From Xenia sp. Carnegie-2017 (Eukaryota; Cnidaria; Anthozoa; Malacalcyonacea; Xeniidae): a stretch of DNA of 64,000 nucleotides. Location of the stretch: assembly GCF_021976095.1 (NCBI RefSeq), contig NW_025813402.1, positions 3,277,776-3,341,775 of the forward strand, in the 5' to 3' direction. Below, in pieces: positions 1 to 12,300 of the stretch. The notes beneath the pieces were generated by a model. The model searched no databases. It had not been told where the DNA came from and saw nothing but the letters and a program-made list of their open reading frames with translations. The translations under genes and the position numbers were made by a program. Each line of letters opens with the position of its first letter. The first letter of the stretch is position 1.

Positions 1-3000
1 CATCAAATTTCATTTACATATCATAGCCAAAAGACAAGTTGGAAGAAACTTTCACAGATGTTGTAACCGAAGAGAAAAAAGATTTTCGAGTAGACAAATA
101 TCGACAGCCGAAACATGAAGAAGCAAGATCTTTCACAGATGGTATTGTCGAGAGGAAATCTATCCTTTATGATGGAGTTGATACTAAAGATAAAGTAGAG
201 CAAAGATATCGTCTTCAAGGAGAAGAATTTGATAAAGCGTACACTTTCTACGAAAAGCCTCAAACAGATCGTACTGAAGTTTTGCGGAAACCAACTAAAG
301 TTGATAAAGTCACTGTGGACATGAGAGATATTAAACAATTTGAAGAGACAGAAGAACAAAAATATCCCAAAGCTCACGATGTTGGACGTATTTTGATTGA
401 TGAAATACCGGAAGATAAAACACAGCAAACGAAGATTGATCACAGCAAATGGGAAGCGTTGAAACCTGGATTTGATACAAGTGAACGTACCTATAGTGTT
501 ACAAAGCATACAACAACAAAAGATAAAATCATGAAAGTTGGTAGTCTTGACGTGATTGGTTTAGAGAAAACCTACAAGCAATATGAAGAGCCACAAACAA
601 AAAAGGTAGATAAAGGAGTTTTCTAACAATTTTACACTAGATAAATTCTTAATTTTATCATCACTTATATTAAACGTCTTCAAAATTTCTCATCAAATAT
701 TCATTTACATATCATAGCCAAAAGACAAGTTGGAAGAAACTTTCACAGATGTTGTAACTGAAGAGGAAAAAGATTTTCGAGTAGACAAATATCGAAAGCC
801 GAAACATGAAGAAGCAAGATCTTTCACAGATGGTATTGTCGAGAGGAAATCTATCCTTTATGATGGAGTTGATACTAAAGATAAAGTAGAGCAAAGATAT
901 CGTCTTCAAGGAGAAGAATTTGATAAAGCGTACACTTTCTACGAAAAGCCTGAAACAGATCGTACTGACGTTTTGCGGAAACCAACAAAAGTTGATAAAG
1001 TCACTGTCGACATGAGAGATATTAAACAATTTGAAGACACAGAAGAACAAAAATATCCCAAAGCTCATGATGTTGGACGTATTTTGATTGATGAAATACC
1101 GGAAGATAAAACACAGCAAACGAAGATTGATCACAGCAAATGGGAAGCGTTGAAACCTGGATTTGATACAAGTGGACGTACCTATAGTGTTACAAAGCAT
1201 ACAACAACAAAAGATAAAATCATGAAAGTTGGTAGTCTTGACGTGATTGGGTTAGAGAAAACCTACAGGCAATATGAAGAGCCACAAACAACAAAGGTAT
1301 ATAAAGGAGTTTTCTAACAATTTTACACTAGATAAATTCTTAATTTTAACATCACTTATATTAAACGTCTTAAAAATTTCTCATCAAGTATTCATTTACA
1401 TATCATAGCCAAAAGACAAGTTGGAAGAAACTTTCACAGATGTTGTAACTGAAGAGAAAAAAGATTTTCGAGTAGACAAATATCGACAGCCGAAACATGA
1501 AGAAGCAAGATCTTTCACAGATGGTATTGTCGAGAGGAAATCTATCCTTTATGATGGAGTTGATACTAAAGATAAAGTAGAGCAAAGATATCGTCTTCAA
1601 GGAGAAGAATTTGATAAAGCGTACACTTTCTACGAAAAGCCTGAAACAGATCGTACTGAAGTTTTGCGGAAACCAACAAAAGTTGATAAAGTCACTGTCG
1701 ACATGAGAGATATTAAACAATTTGAAGAGACAGAAGAACAAAAATATCCCAAAGCTCACGATGTTGGACGTATTTTGATTGATGAAATACCGGAAGATAA
1801 AACACAGCAAACGAATATTGATCACAGCAAATGGGAGGCGTTGAAACCTGGATTTGATACAAGTGAACGTACCTATAGTGTTACAAAGCATACAACAACA
1901 AAAGATAAAATCATGAAAGTTGGTAGTCTTGACGTGATTGGTTTAGAGAAAACCTACAAGCAATATGAAGAGCCACAAACAAAAAAGGTAGATAAAGGAG
2001 TTTTCTAACAATTTTACACTAGATAAATTCTTAATTTTAACATCACTTATATTAAACGTCTTAAAAATTTCTCATCAAGTATTCATTTACATATCATAGC
2101 CAAAAGACAAGTTGGAAGAAACTTTCACAGATGTTGTAACCGAAGAGAAAAAAGATTTTCGAGTAGACAAATATCGACAGCCGAAACATGAAGAAGCAAG
2201 ATCTTTCACAGATGGTATTGTCGAGAGGAAATCTATCCTTTATGATGGAGTTGATACTAAAGATAAAGTAGAGCAAAGATATCGTCTTCAAGGAGAAGAA
2301 TTTGATAAAGCGTACACTTTCTACGAAAAGCCTGAAACAGATCGTACTGAAGTTTTGCGGAAACCAACAAAAGTTGATAAAGTCACTGTCGACATGAGAG
2401 ATATTAAACAATTTGAAGAGACAGAAGAACAAAAATATCCCAAAGCGCATGATGTTGGACGTATTTTGATTGATGAAATACCGGAAGATAAAACACAGCA
2501 AACGAAGATTGATCACAGCAAATGGGAAGCGTTGAAACCTGGATTTGATACAAGTGAACGTACCTATAGTGTTACAAAGCATACAACAACAAAAGATAAA
2601 ATCATGAAAGTTGGTAGTCTTGACGTGATTGGTTTAGAGAAAACCTACAAACAATATGAAGAGCCACAAACAAAAAAGGTAGATAAAGGAGTTTTCTAAC
2701 AATTTTACACTAGATAAATTCTTAATTTTAACATCACTTATATTGAACGTCTTCAAAATTTCTCATCAAATATTCATTTACATCTCATAGCCAAAAGACA
2801 AGTTGGAAGAAACTTTCACAGATGTTGTAACCGAAGAGAAAAAAGATTTTCGAGTAGACAAATATCGACAGCCGAAACATGAAGAAACAAGATCTTTCAC
2901 AGATGGTATTGTCGAGAGGAAATCTATCCTTTATGATGGAGTTGATACTAAAGACAAAGTAGAGGAAAGATATCGTCTTCAAGGAGAAGAATTTGATAAA

Positions 3001-6000
3001 GCGTACACTTTCTACGAAAAGCCTGAAACAGATCGTACTGAAGTTTTGCGGAAACCAACAAAAGTTGATAAAGTCACTGTCGACATGAGAGATATTAAAC
3101 AATTTGAAGAGACAGAAGAACAAAAATATCCCAAAGCTCACGATGTTGGACGTATTTTGATTGATGAAATACCGGAAGATAAAACACAGCAAACGAAGAT
3201 TGATCACAGCAAATGGGAAGCGTTGAAACCTGGATTTGATACAAGTGAACGTACCTATAGTGTTACAAAGCATACAACAACAAAAGATAAAATCATGAAA
3301 GTTGGTAGTCTTGACGTGATTGGTTTAGAGAAAACCTACAAGCAATATGAAGAGCCACAAACAAAAAAGGTAGATAAAGGAGTTTTCTAACAATTTTACA
3401 CTAGATAAATTCTTAATTTTAACATCACTTATATTAAACGTCTTTAAAATTTCTCATCAAATATTCATTTACATCTCATAGCCAAAAGACAAGTTGGAAG
3501 AAACTTTCGCAGATGTTGTAACCGAAGAGAAAAAAGATTTTCGAGTAGACAAATATCGACAGCCGAAACATGAAGAAACAAGATCTTTCACAGATGGTAT
3601 TGTCGAGAGGAAATCTATCCTTTATGATGGAGTTGATACTAAAGATAAAGTAGAGCAAAGATATCGTCTTCAAGGAGAAGAATTTGATAAAGCGTACACT
3701 TTCTACGAAAAGCCTGAAACAGATCGTACTGAAGTTTTGCGGAAACCAACAAAAGTTGATAAAGTCACTGTCGACATGAGAGATATTAAACAATTTGAAG
3801 AGACAGAAGAACAAAAATATCCCAAAGCTCACGATGTTGGACGTATTTTGATTGATGAAATACCGGAAGATAAAACACAGCAAACGAAGATTGATCACAG
3901 CAAATGGGAAGCGTTGAAACCTGGATTTGATACAAGTGAACGTACCTATAGTGTTACAAAGCATACAACAACAAAAGATAAAATCATGAAAGTTGGTAGT
4001 CTTGACGTGATTGGTTTAGAGAAAACCTACAAGCAATATGAAGAGCCACAAACAAAAAAGGTAGATAAAGAGTTTTCTAACAATTTTACATTAGATAAAT
4101 TCTTAATTTTAACATCACTTATATTAAACGTCTTAAAAATTTCTCATCAAGTATTCATTTACATATCATAGCCAAAAGACAAGTTGGAAGAAACTTTCAC
4201 AGATGTTGTAACTGAAGAGAAAAAAGATTTTCGAGTAGACAAATATCAACAGCCGATACATGAAGAAGCAAAATCTTTCACAGATGGTATTGTCGAGAAG
4301 AAATCTATCCTTTATGATGGAGTTGATACTAAAGATAAAGTAGACCATAGATATCGTCTTCAAGGAGAAGAATTTGATAAAGCGTACACTTTCTACGAAA
4401 AGCCTGAAACAGATCGTACTGAAGTTTTGCGGAAACCAACTAAAGTTGATAAAGTCACTGTGGACATGAGAGATATTAAACAATTTGAAGAGACAGAAGA
4501 ACAAAAATATCCCAAAGCTCACGATGTTGGACGTATTTTGATTGATGAAATACCGGAAGACAAAACACAGCAAACGAATATTGATCACAGCAAATGGGAG
4601 GCGTTGAAACCTGGATTTGATACAAGTGAACGTACCTATAGTGTTACAAAGCATACAACAACAAAAGATAAAATCATGAAAGTTGGTAGTCTTGACGTGA
4701 TTGGTTTAGAGAAAACCTACAAGCAATATGAAGAGCCACAAACAAAAAAGGTAGATAAAGGAGTTTTCTAACAATTTTACTTTAGATAAATTCTTAATTT
4801 TATCATCACTTATATTAAACGTCTTCAAAATTTCTCATCAAGTATTCATTTACATATCATAGCCAAAAGACAAGTTGGAAGAAACTTTCACAGATGTTGT
4901 AACTGAAGAGAAAAAAGATTTTCGAGTAGACAAATATCGACAGCCGAAACATGAAGAAGCAAGATCTTTCACAGATGGTATTGTCGAGAAGAAATCTATC
5001 CTTTATGATGGAGTTGATACTAAAGATAAAGTAGAGCAAAGATATCGTCTTCAAGGAGAAGAATTTGATAAAGCGTACACTTTCTACGAAAAGCCTCAAA
5101 CAGATCATACTGAAGTTTTGCGGAAACCAACAAAAGTTGATAAAGTCACTGTGGACATGAGAGATATTAAACAATTTGAAGAGACAGAAGAACAAAAATA
5201 TCCCAAAGCTCACGATGTTGGACGTATTTTGATTGATGAAATACCGGAAGACAAAACACAGCAAACGAAGATTGATCACAGCAAATGGGAGGCGTTGAAA
5301 CCAGGATTTGATACAAGTGAACGTACCTATAGTGTTACAAAGCATACAACAACAAAAGATAAAATCATGAAAGTTGGTAGTCTTGACGTGATTGGTTTAG
5401 AGAAAACCTACAAGCAGTATGAAGAGACACAAACAAAAAAGGTAAATAAAGGAGTTTTCTAACAATTTTACTTTAGATAAATTCTTAATTTTATCATCAC
5501 TTATATTAAACGTCTTCAAAATTTCTCATCAAGTATTCATTTACATATCATAGCCAAAAGACAAGTTGGAAGAAACTTTCACAGATGTTGTAACTGAAGA
5601 GAAAAAAGATTTTCGAGTAGACATATATCGAAAGCCGAAACATGAAGAAACAAAATCTTTCACAGATGGTATTGTCGAGAGGAAATCTATCCTTTACGAT
5701 GGAGTTGATACTAAAGATAAAGTAGAGCAAAGATATCGTCTTCAAGGAGAAGAATTTGATAAAGCGTACACTTTCTATGAAAAGCCTGAAACAGATCGTA
5801 CTGAAGTTTTGCGGAAACCAACAAAAGTTGATAAAGTCACTGTCGACATGAGAGATATTAAACAATTTGAAGAGACAGAAGAACAAAAATATCCCAAAGC
5901 TCACGATGTTGGACGTATTTTGATTGATGAAATACCGGAAGACAAAACACAGCAAACGAATATTGATCACAGCAAATGGGAGGCGTTGAAACCTGGATTT

Positions 6001-9000
6001 GATACAAGTGAACGTACCTATAGTGTTACAAAGCATACAACAACAAAAAAAGATAAAATCATGAAAGTTGGTAGTCTTGACGTGATTGGTTTAGAGAAAA
6101 CCTACAAGCAGTATGAAGAGACACAAACAAAAAAGGTAGATAAAGGAGTTTTCTAACAATTTTACTTTAGATAAATTCTTAATTTTATCATCACTTATAT
6201 TAAACGTCTTCAAAATTTCTCATCAAGTATTCATTTATATATCATAGCCAAAAGACAAGTTGGAAGAAACTTTCACAGATGTTGTAACTGAAGAGAAAAA
6301 AGATTTTCGAGTAGACAAATATCGAAAGCCGAAACATGAAGAAGCAAAATCTTTCACAGATGGTATTGTCGAGAGGAAATCTATCCTTTATGATGGAGTT
6401 GATACTAAAGATAAAGTAGAGCAAAGATATCGTCTTCAAGGAGAAGAATTTGATAAAGCGTACACTTTCTACGAAAGGCCTGAAACAGATCGTACTGAAG
6501 TTTTGCGGAAACCAACAAAAGTTGATAAAGTCACTGTCGACATGAGAGATATTAAACAATTTGAAGAGACAGAAGAACAAAAATATCCCAAAGCTCACGA
6601 TGTTGGACGTATTTTGATTGATGAAATACCGGAAGACAAAACACAGCAAACGAAGATTGATCACAGCAAATGGGAGGCGTTGAAACCTGGATTTGATACA
6701 AGTGAACGTACCTATAGTGTTACAAAGCATACAACAACAAAAGATAAAATCATGAAAGTTGGTAGTCTTGACGTGATTGGTTTAGAGAAAACCTACAAGC
6801 AATATGAAGAGCCACAAACAAAAAAGGTATATAAAGGAGTTTTCTAACAATTTTACTTTAGATAAATTCTTAATTTTAACATCACTAATATTAAACGTCT
6901 TCAAAATTTCTCATCAAGTATTCATTTACATATCATAGCCAAAAGACAAGTTGGAAGAAACTTTCACAGATGTTGTAACTGAAGAGAAAAAAGATTTTCG
7001 AGTAGACATATATCGAAAGCCGAAACATGAAGAAACAAAATCTTTCACAGATGGTATTGTCGAGAGGAAATCTATCCTTTACGATGGAGTTGATACTAAA
7101 GATAAAGTAGAGCAAAGATATCGTCTTCAAGGAGAAGAATTTGATAAAGCGTACACTTTCTATGAAAAGCCTGAAACAGATCGTACTGAAGTTTTGCGGA
7201 AACCAACAAAAGTTGATAAAGTCACTGTCGACATGAGAGATATTAAACAATTTGAAGAGACAGAAGAACAAAAATATCCTAAAGCTTACGATGTTGGACG
7301 TATTTTGATTGATGAAATACCGGAAGATAAAACACAGCAAACGAAGATTGATCACAGCAAATGGGAGGCGTTGAAACCTGGATTTGATACAAGTGAACGT
7401 ACCTATAGTGTTACAAAGCATACAACAACAAAAGATAAAATCATGAAAGTTGGTAGTCTTGACGTGATTGGTTTAGAGAAAACCTACAAGCAATATGAAG
7501 AGACACAAACAAAAAAGGTAGATAAAGGAGTTTTCTAACAATTTTACTTTAGATAAATTCTTAATTTTAACATCACTTATATTAAACGTCTTCAAAATTT
7601 CTCATCAAGTATTCATTTACATATCATAGCCAAAAGACAAGTTGGAAGAAACTTTCACAGATGTTGTAACTGAAGAGAAAAAAGATTTTCGAGTAGACAA
7701 ATATCGAAAGCCGAAACATGAAGAAGCAAAATCTTTCACAGATGGTATTGTCGAGAGGAAATCTATCCTTTATGATGGAGTTGATACTAAAGATAAAGTA
7801 GAGCAAAGATATCGTCTTCAAGGAGAAGAATTTGATAAAGCGTACACTTTCTACGAAAAGCCTGAAACAGATCGTACTGAAGTTTTGCGGAAACCAACAA
7901 AAGTTGATAAAGTCACTGTCGACATGAGAGATATTAAACAATTTGAAGAGACAGAAGAACAAAAATATCCCAAAGCTCACGATGTTGGACGTATTTTGAT
8001 TGATGAAATACCGGAAGATAAAACACAGCAAACGAAGATTGATCACAGCAAATGGGAAGCGTTGAAACCTGGATTTGATACAAGTGAACGTACCTATAGT
8101 GTTACAAAGCATACAACAACAAAAGATAAAATCATGAAAGTTGGTAGTCTTGACGTGATTGGTTTAGAGAAAACCTACAAGCAATATGAAGAGACACAAA
8201 CAAAAAAGGTAGATAAAGGAGTTTTCTAACAATTTTACTTTAGATAAATTCTTAATTTTATCATCACTTATATTGAACGTCTTCAAAAGTTCTCATGAAA
8301 TATTCATTTACATATCATAGCCAAAAGACAAGTTGGAAGAAACTTTCACAGATGTTGTAACTGAAGAGAAAAAAGATTTTCGAGTAGACAAATATCGAAA
8401 GCCGAAACATGAAGAAGCAAAATCTTTCACAGATGGTATTGTCGAGAGGAAATCTATCCTTTATGATGGAGTTGATACTAAAGATAAAGTAGAGCAAAGA
8501 TATCGTCTTCAAGGAGAAGAATTTGATAAAGCGTACACTTTCTACGAAAAGCCTGAAACAGATCGTACTGAAGTTTTGCGGAAACCAACAAAAGTTGATA
8601 AAGTCACTGTCGACATGAGAGATATTAAACAATTTGAAGAGACAGAAGAACAAAAATATCCTAAAGCCCATGATGTTGGACGTATTTTGATTGATGAAAC
8701 ACCAGAAGATAAAACACAACAAACGAAGATTGATCACAGCAAATGGGAAGCGTTGAAACCTGGATTTGATACAAGTGAACGTACCTATAGTGTTACAAAG
8801 CATACAACAACAAAAGATAAAATCATGAAAGTTGGTACTCTTGACGTGATTGGTTTGGAGAAAACCTACAAGCAATATGAAGAGACACAAACAAAAAAGG
8901 TAGATAAAGGAGTTTTCTAACAATTTTACTTTAGATAAATTCTTAATTTTATCATCACTTATATTGAACGTCTTCAAAAGTTCTCATGAAATATTCATTT

Positions 9001-9325
9001 ACATATCATAGCCAAAAGACAAGTTGGAAGAAACTTTCACAGATGTTGTAACTGAAGAGAAAAAAGATTTTCGAGTAGACAAATATCGAAAGCCGAAACA
9101 TGAAGAAGCAAGATCTTTCACAGATGGTATTGTCGAGAGGGGAAATCTATCCTTTATGATGGAGTTGATACTAAAGATAAAGTAGAGCAAAGATATCGTC
9201 TTCAAGGAGAAGAATTTGATAAAGCGTACACTTTCTACGAAAAGCCTGAAACAGATCGTACTGAAGTTTTGCTGAAACCAACAAAAGTTGATAAAGTCAC
9301 TGTCGACATGAGAGATATAAAGCAG
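1..9325 (+). repeat. 691-bp tandem repeat array (exon plus intron unit)
   Basis: Exon starts recur every 691 bp (once 690 and once 694) through 13 complete units and a 14th whose similarity ends near 9325. Each unit is a 579-bp exon between an acceptor ending in tatcatag and a donor aaaag|gta, followed by a 112-bp intron containing ttctaac just after the donor. Introns are as well conserved as exons, which points to recent duplication or ongoing homogenisation of the whole unit. The array continues past the left edge, so the copy number in the genome is higher than seen here. The one-base deletion in unit 6 and the 3-bp insertion in unit 9 leave the coding frame intact. Confidence 0.97.
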
Positions 9326-12300
9326 TTAGAAGAGAAAGAAAAACAAAAATATTCTAAAGATTTTACGACTGGTCGCCTTGTCATCAAGGAAATGCCAAAA
9401 TCTAAGGAAATGGGAAGAAAACAAGTAAAACCAAAATCTGACAATTTGTATGCAACAACAATTGAAACAACAATTGATGACAAACTACATGTAGATGATT
9501 ATGAACAAATTTCAGAAGAAATAGAAAAAATAACGAAAGACACAAAGGTTAATTTTTTGTTTTCTTTTTAATATTTAACTTATAGATTTGATTTAGTTTT
9601 TACAAAAAATGTTAAAAATTTAATAATATGTCTGTCTCTTAATAACGTGTGATCAACATGTATGATAAGATGAATATATCTCTTTATTTTTTATGAATTA
9701 AACTTCAGTTTTGGTAAACATTATTTGTTTTATGTTTAGTTTATACATGCAAGACAAGGAACTTATGAAGACAAACAAGAGCTGTGCAATATCGATGGGA
9801 TAAACTATTCAAAATCTAATTATGAAGTGAAAGATCACAAACGTGTTTTCCCTAGATATGATGTGACCGACACACAAAATGTTAACATACATCAACAAAG
9901 ACATCCAAAGTATCCTGAAGATTCGATTACTGAGGAAACGGAAGATTTTTCACGGAAAGGTGAGATCTACCGGAAACTATCGCAACATCCACGAATAACC
10001 GAAGTTAGCACGAGAGACGATACGGGCGTATCATTAAGAGGCATAGATGAAGAATCGTGGATTGAGCGAGAAGAAAATGTTAAAAATGGAAAGGTTCGTC
10101 GATAGTTGAGTTGTTTTATTCAATGTTAACATAGATTGGATATATAATCAAACCCTTTTATGCTTCGTGTTTTTGATGTTTTGTGAAAACCTGCAATGAA
10201 TTTCAACAATATCGTATAACATTTTCTACAGGATAAAACAACGTTTGTTCAAGCAAGTGAACAGTATTTTCCACAAGACAAAGTATCTAAAATGACTTAT
10301 AGTCATGAAGAAAACGTGCCCAGAGATATTCTTGGCGACTCCGAAGGTCGTAGCGAACAATTTATTTGTATTAAGAAAACAGACGACTCCAATTATATCA
10401 AAGATCCATCGGAAGTAAAGAAAGAACTACAAGAATATGATCTACTAAAAAGAGATGAGATTACAATTAGAAAAAACAAAGTAAAAAGTCAATTTCCCGA
10501 CGATAAATTTTCTAGCAAATTTGTGGTCGAAAGAGTTGGTCCGAAAGAAGTCATTGTTGATGGAAAAAGCATATCTATTGAAAGAGTAAATATATTTAAC
10601 AAATATTCGAGGTTTTTTACATAGGTTTATTTTGTAAATAAAGGGTTTATAATATTACGCGACTATTGTTAAATGTGCTCCTAACAAATCTTTTTGTAGG
10701 TGTGACATCACACAGTTCGACAAATTTGACTTTTCATGACCCACGCCATCTTAAAACACGATTCAAACATTCAAGTTCGCGCTATTTTAGCTTAGATTAG
10801 AAGAAATTAGCAGATAACTAGTTTCTTAATGTCTTTTCTTTGATTTTATACGTTAGCCTCCGCAAAAAGAAACACAGTTTGTTGCAAAAACAGACCAATA
10901 TCAGCCACTAGATGAAGTGTTCGACAAAGCCTTCACTTACGATCGTCAAGTACGCAAAGAAGACACAAGTCTCCCTTCAGGTCACGTAACGTCCGATAGA
11001 ATCATCGTTAACAGAAGAGATATTCAGCTAATGGAAAAAGAAGAAAAATTAAAACACCACAAAGATCTCAATGTTGGTCGCATAATCATTGAAGAACTTC
11101 CACAAGAGCAAGAAGAGGATACAAAACGTTTAATACACAAAAGAGATGACTTAAACACAAGACTTGAAGAATTGAGACCACGGCATACGGATGAGACAAT
11201 GAAAGTTGGAAAGCTTGATGTTGCAGAGTACGATAAAATATCCAGAAACAATTTCCATTTTGTAGACGACGTTGATAGGCATTCGCAACAGATAGATCAT
11301 GAAGAGGTAATAGAATAGTATTTACGTAATTATCGCTTTAAACATAACAGTTTGCAAGAAAAAGAGTTTCTTTTCAAAAATACAGCTCATGTTAATTAAA
11401 TTCTTAAGGTGAGAAAGTCGTACGTGGAAAACAGAGATAAGAACGTAGTTCACGATAAAATAACAGCAAGAAAAGCAGCCACAGAAAGACGTATGGATAG
11501 CAAAACATACAAAGATGTAGACATGACCGACCATGGTGGAATACAAAGAAATATTAGAGATGAATCAATAGAAAAATACATTGCAGATGAGCTCCTAACC
11601 TCAGAAGACGTTTCTAGAAGTTTAACTGATAAAGAAGTTGACGACTTACAAAAAAGATACCGTTATAAATCGAAGTACTCAAAAACATCTGGACAACTTA
11701 AACCTGAAGAACAGTATTTGCCTGAAAACGACAAATTATATCCACGTAAACCAGTAAGACTTTTTCGAAAGTGCTTTAAAATAAAAGACAAATGTAATAT
11801 GGGAACAAGAAACAAGTTTTACCAAATGCCACAGAATTATCAATAAATAAAAATTTATATATAGCCTGGATCACTTTTTATTTCGTTTTTCACTTAAGGT
11901 AATTTTTATTACGTGTTTAGGATCGTGAAGATACAGCAGTTGCTCAACAGGTTGTTGACGACAAGTATTCAACAATCCACGTACATCAAACCTCCTATCG
12001 TGACTCGACAGAACCACAAAAGACGACAAACGATCGTATAAGTGTTAATATACAAGATCTGGTTCAAAGAGATGAAACAGACGAGTCAAAGAATGCCAAA
12101 GATCTCAACATTGGTCAAATTGTTATAGAAGAACATTCTCAAGAGACTGTTGGTAGACATGAAGGTTTAGGAAGAGAAAAAGTTTACCATCATGAAAGCA
12201 AAATGGTGGAATGGACACAGACTGCAACAAAGAAAATACAAGACGTGGACGACAAGCAACAACGAAAAAACATCGTCCAAACATACCAAGAAAATCCACA

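Noticed and set aside
3494-4171. Longer frame running past the donor of array unit 6
   Set aside because: A one-base deletion just after the splice donor only opens the intron in that frame; the exon end at 4060 is unchanged.
21-8977. Minus-strand frames of about 162 codons opposite every array exon
   Set aside because: They repeat with the array, have no splice or start context, and translate to hydrophobic low-information sequence. They are shadows of the lysine/glutamate-rich coding strand.
1-9325. Array read as CRISPR-like or satellite DNA
   Set aside because: The unit has a conserved open frame with splice sites at both ends and connects in phase to downstream exons, so it is a coding exon array.
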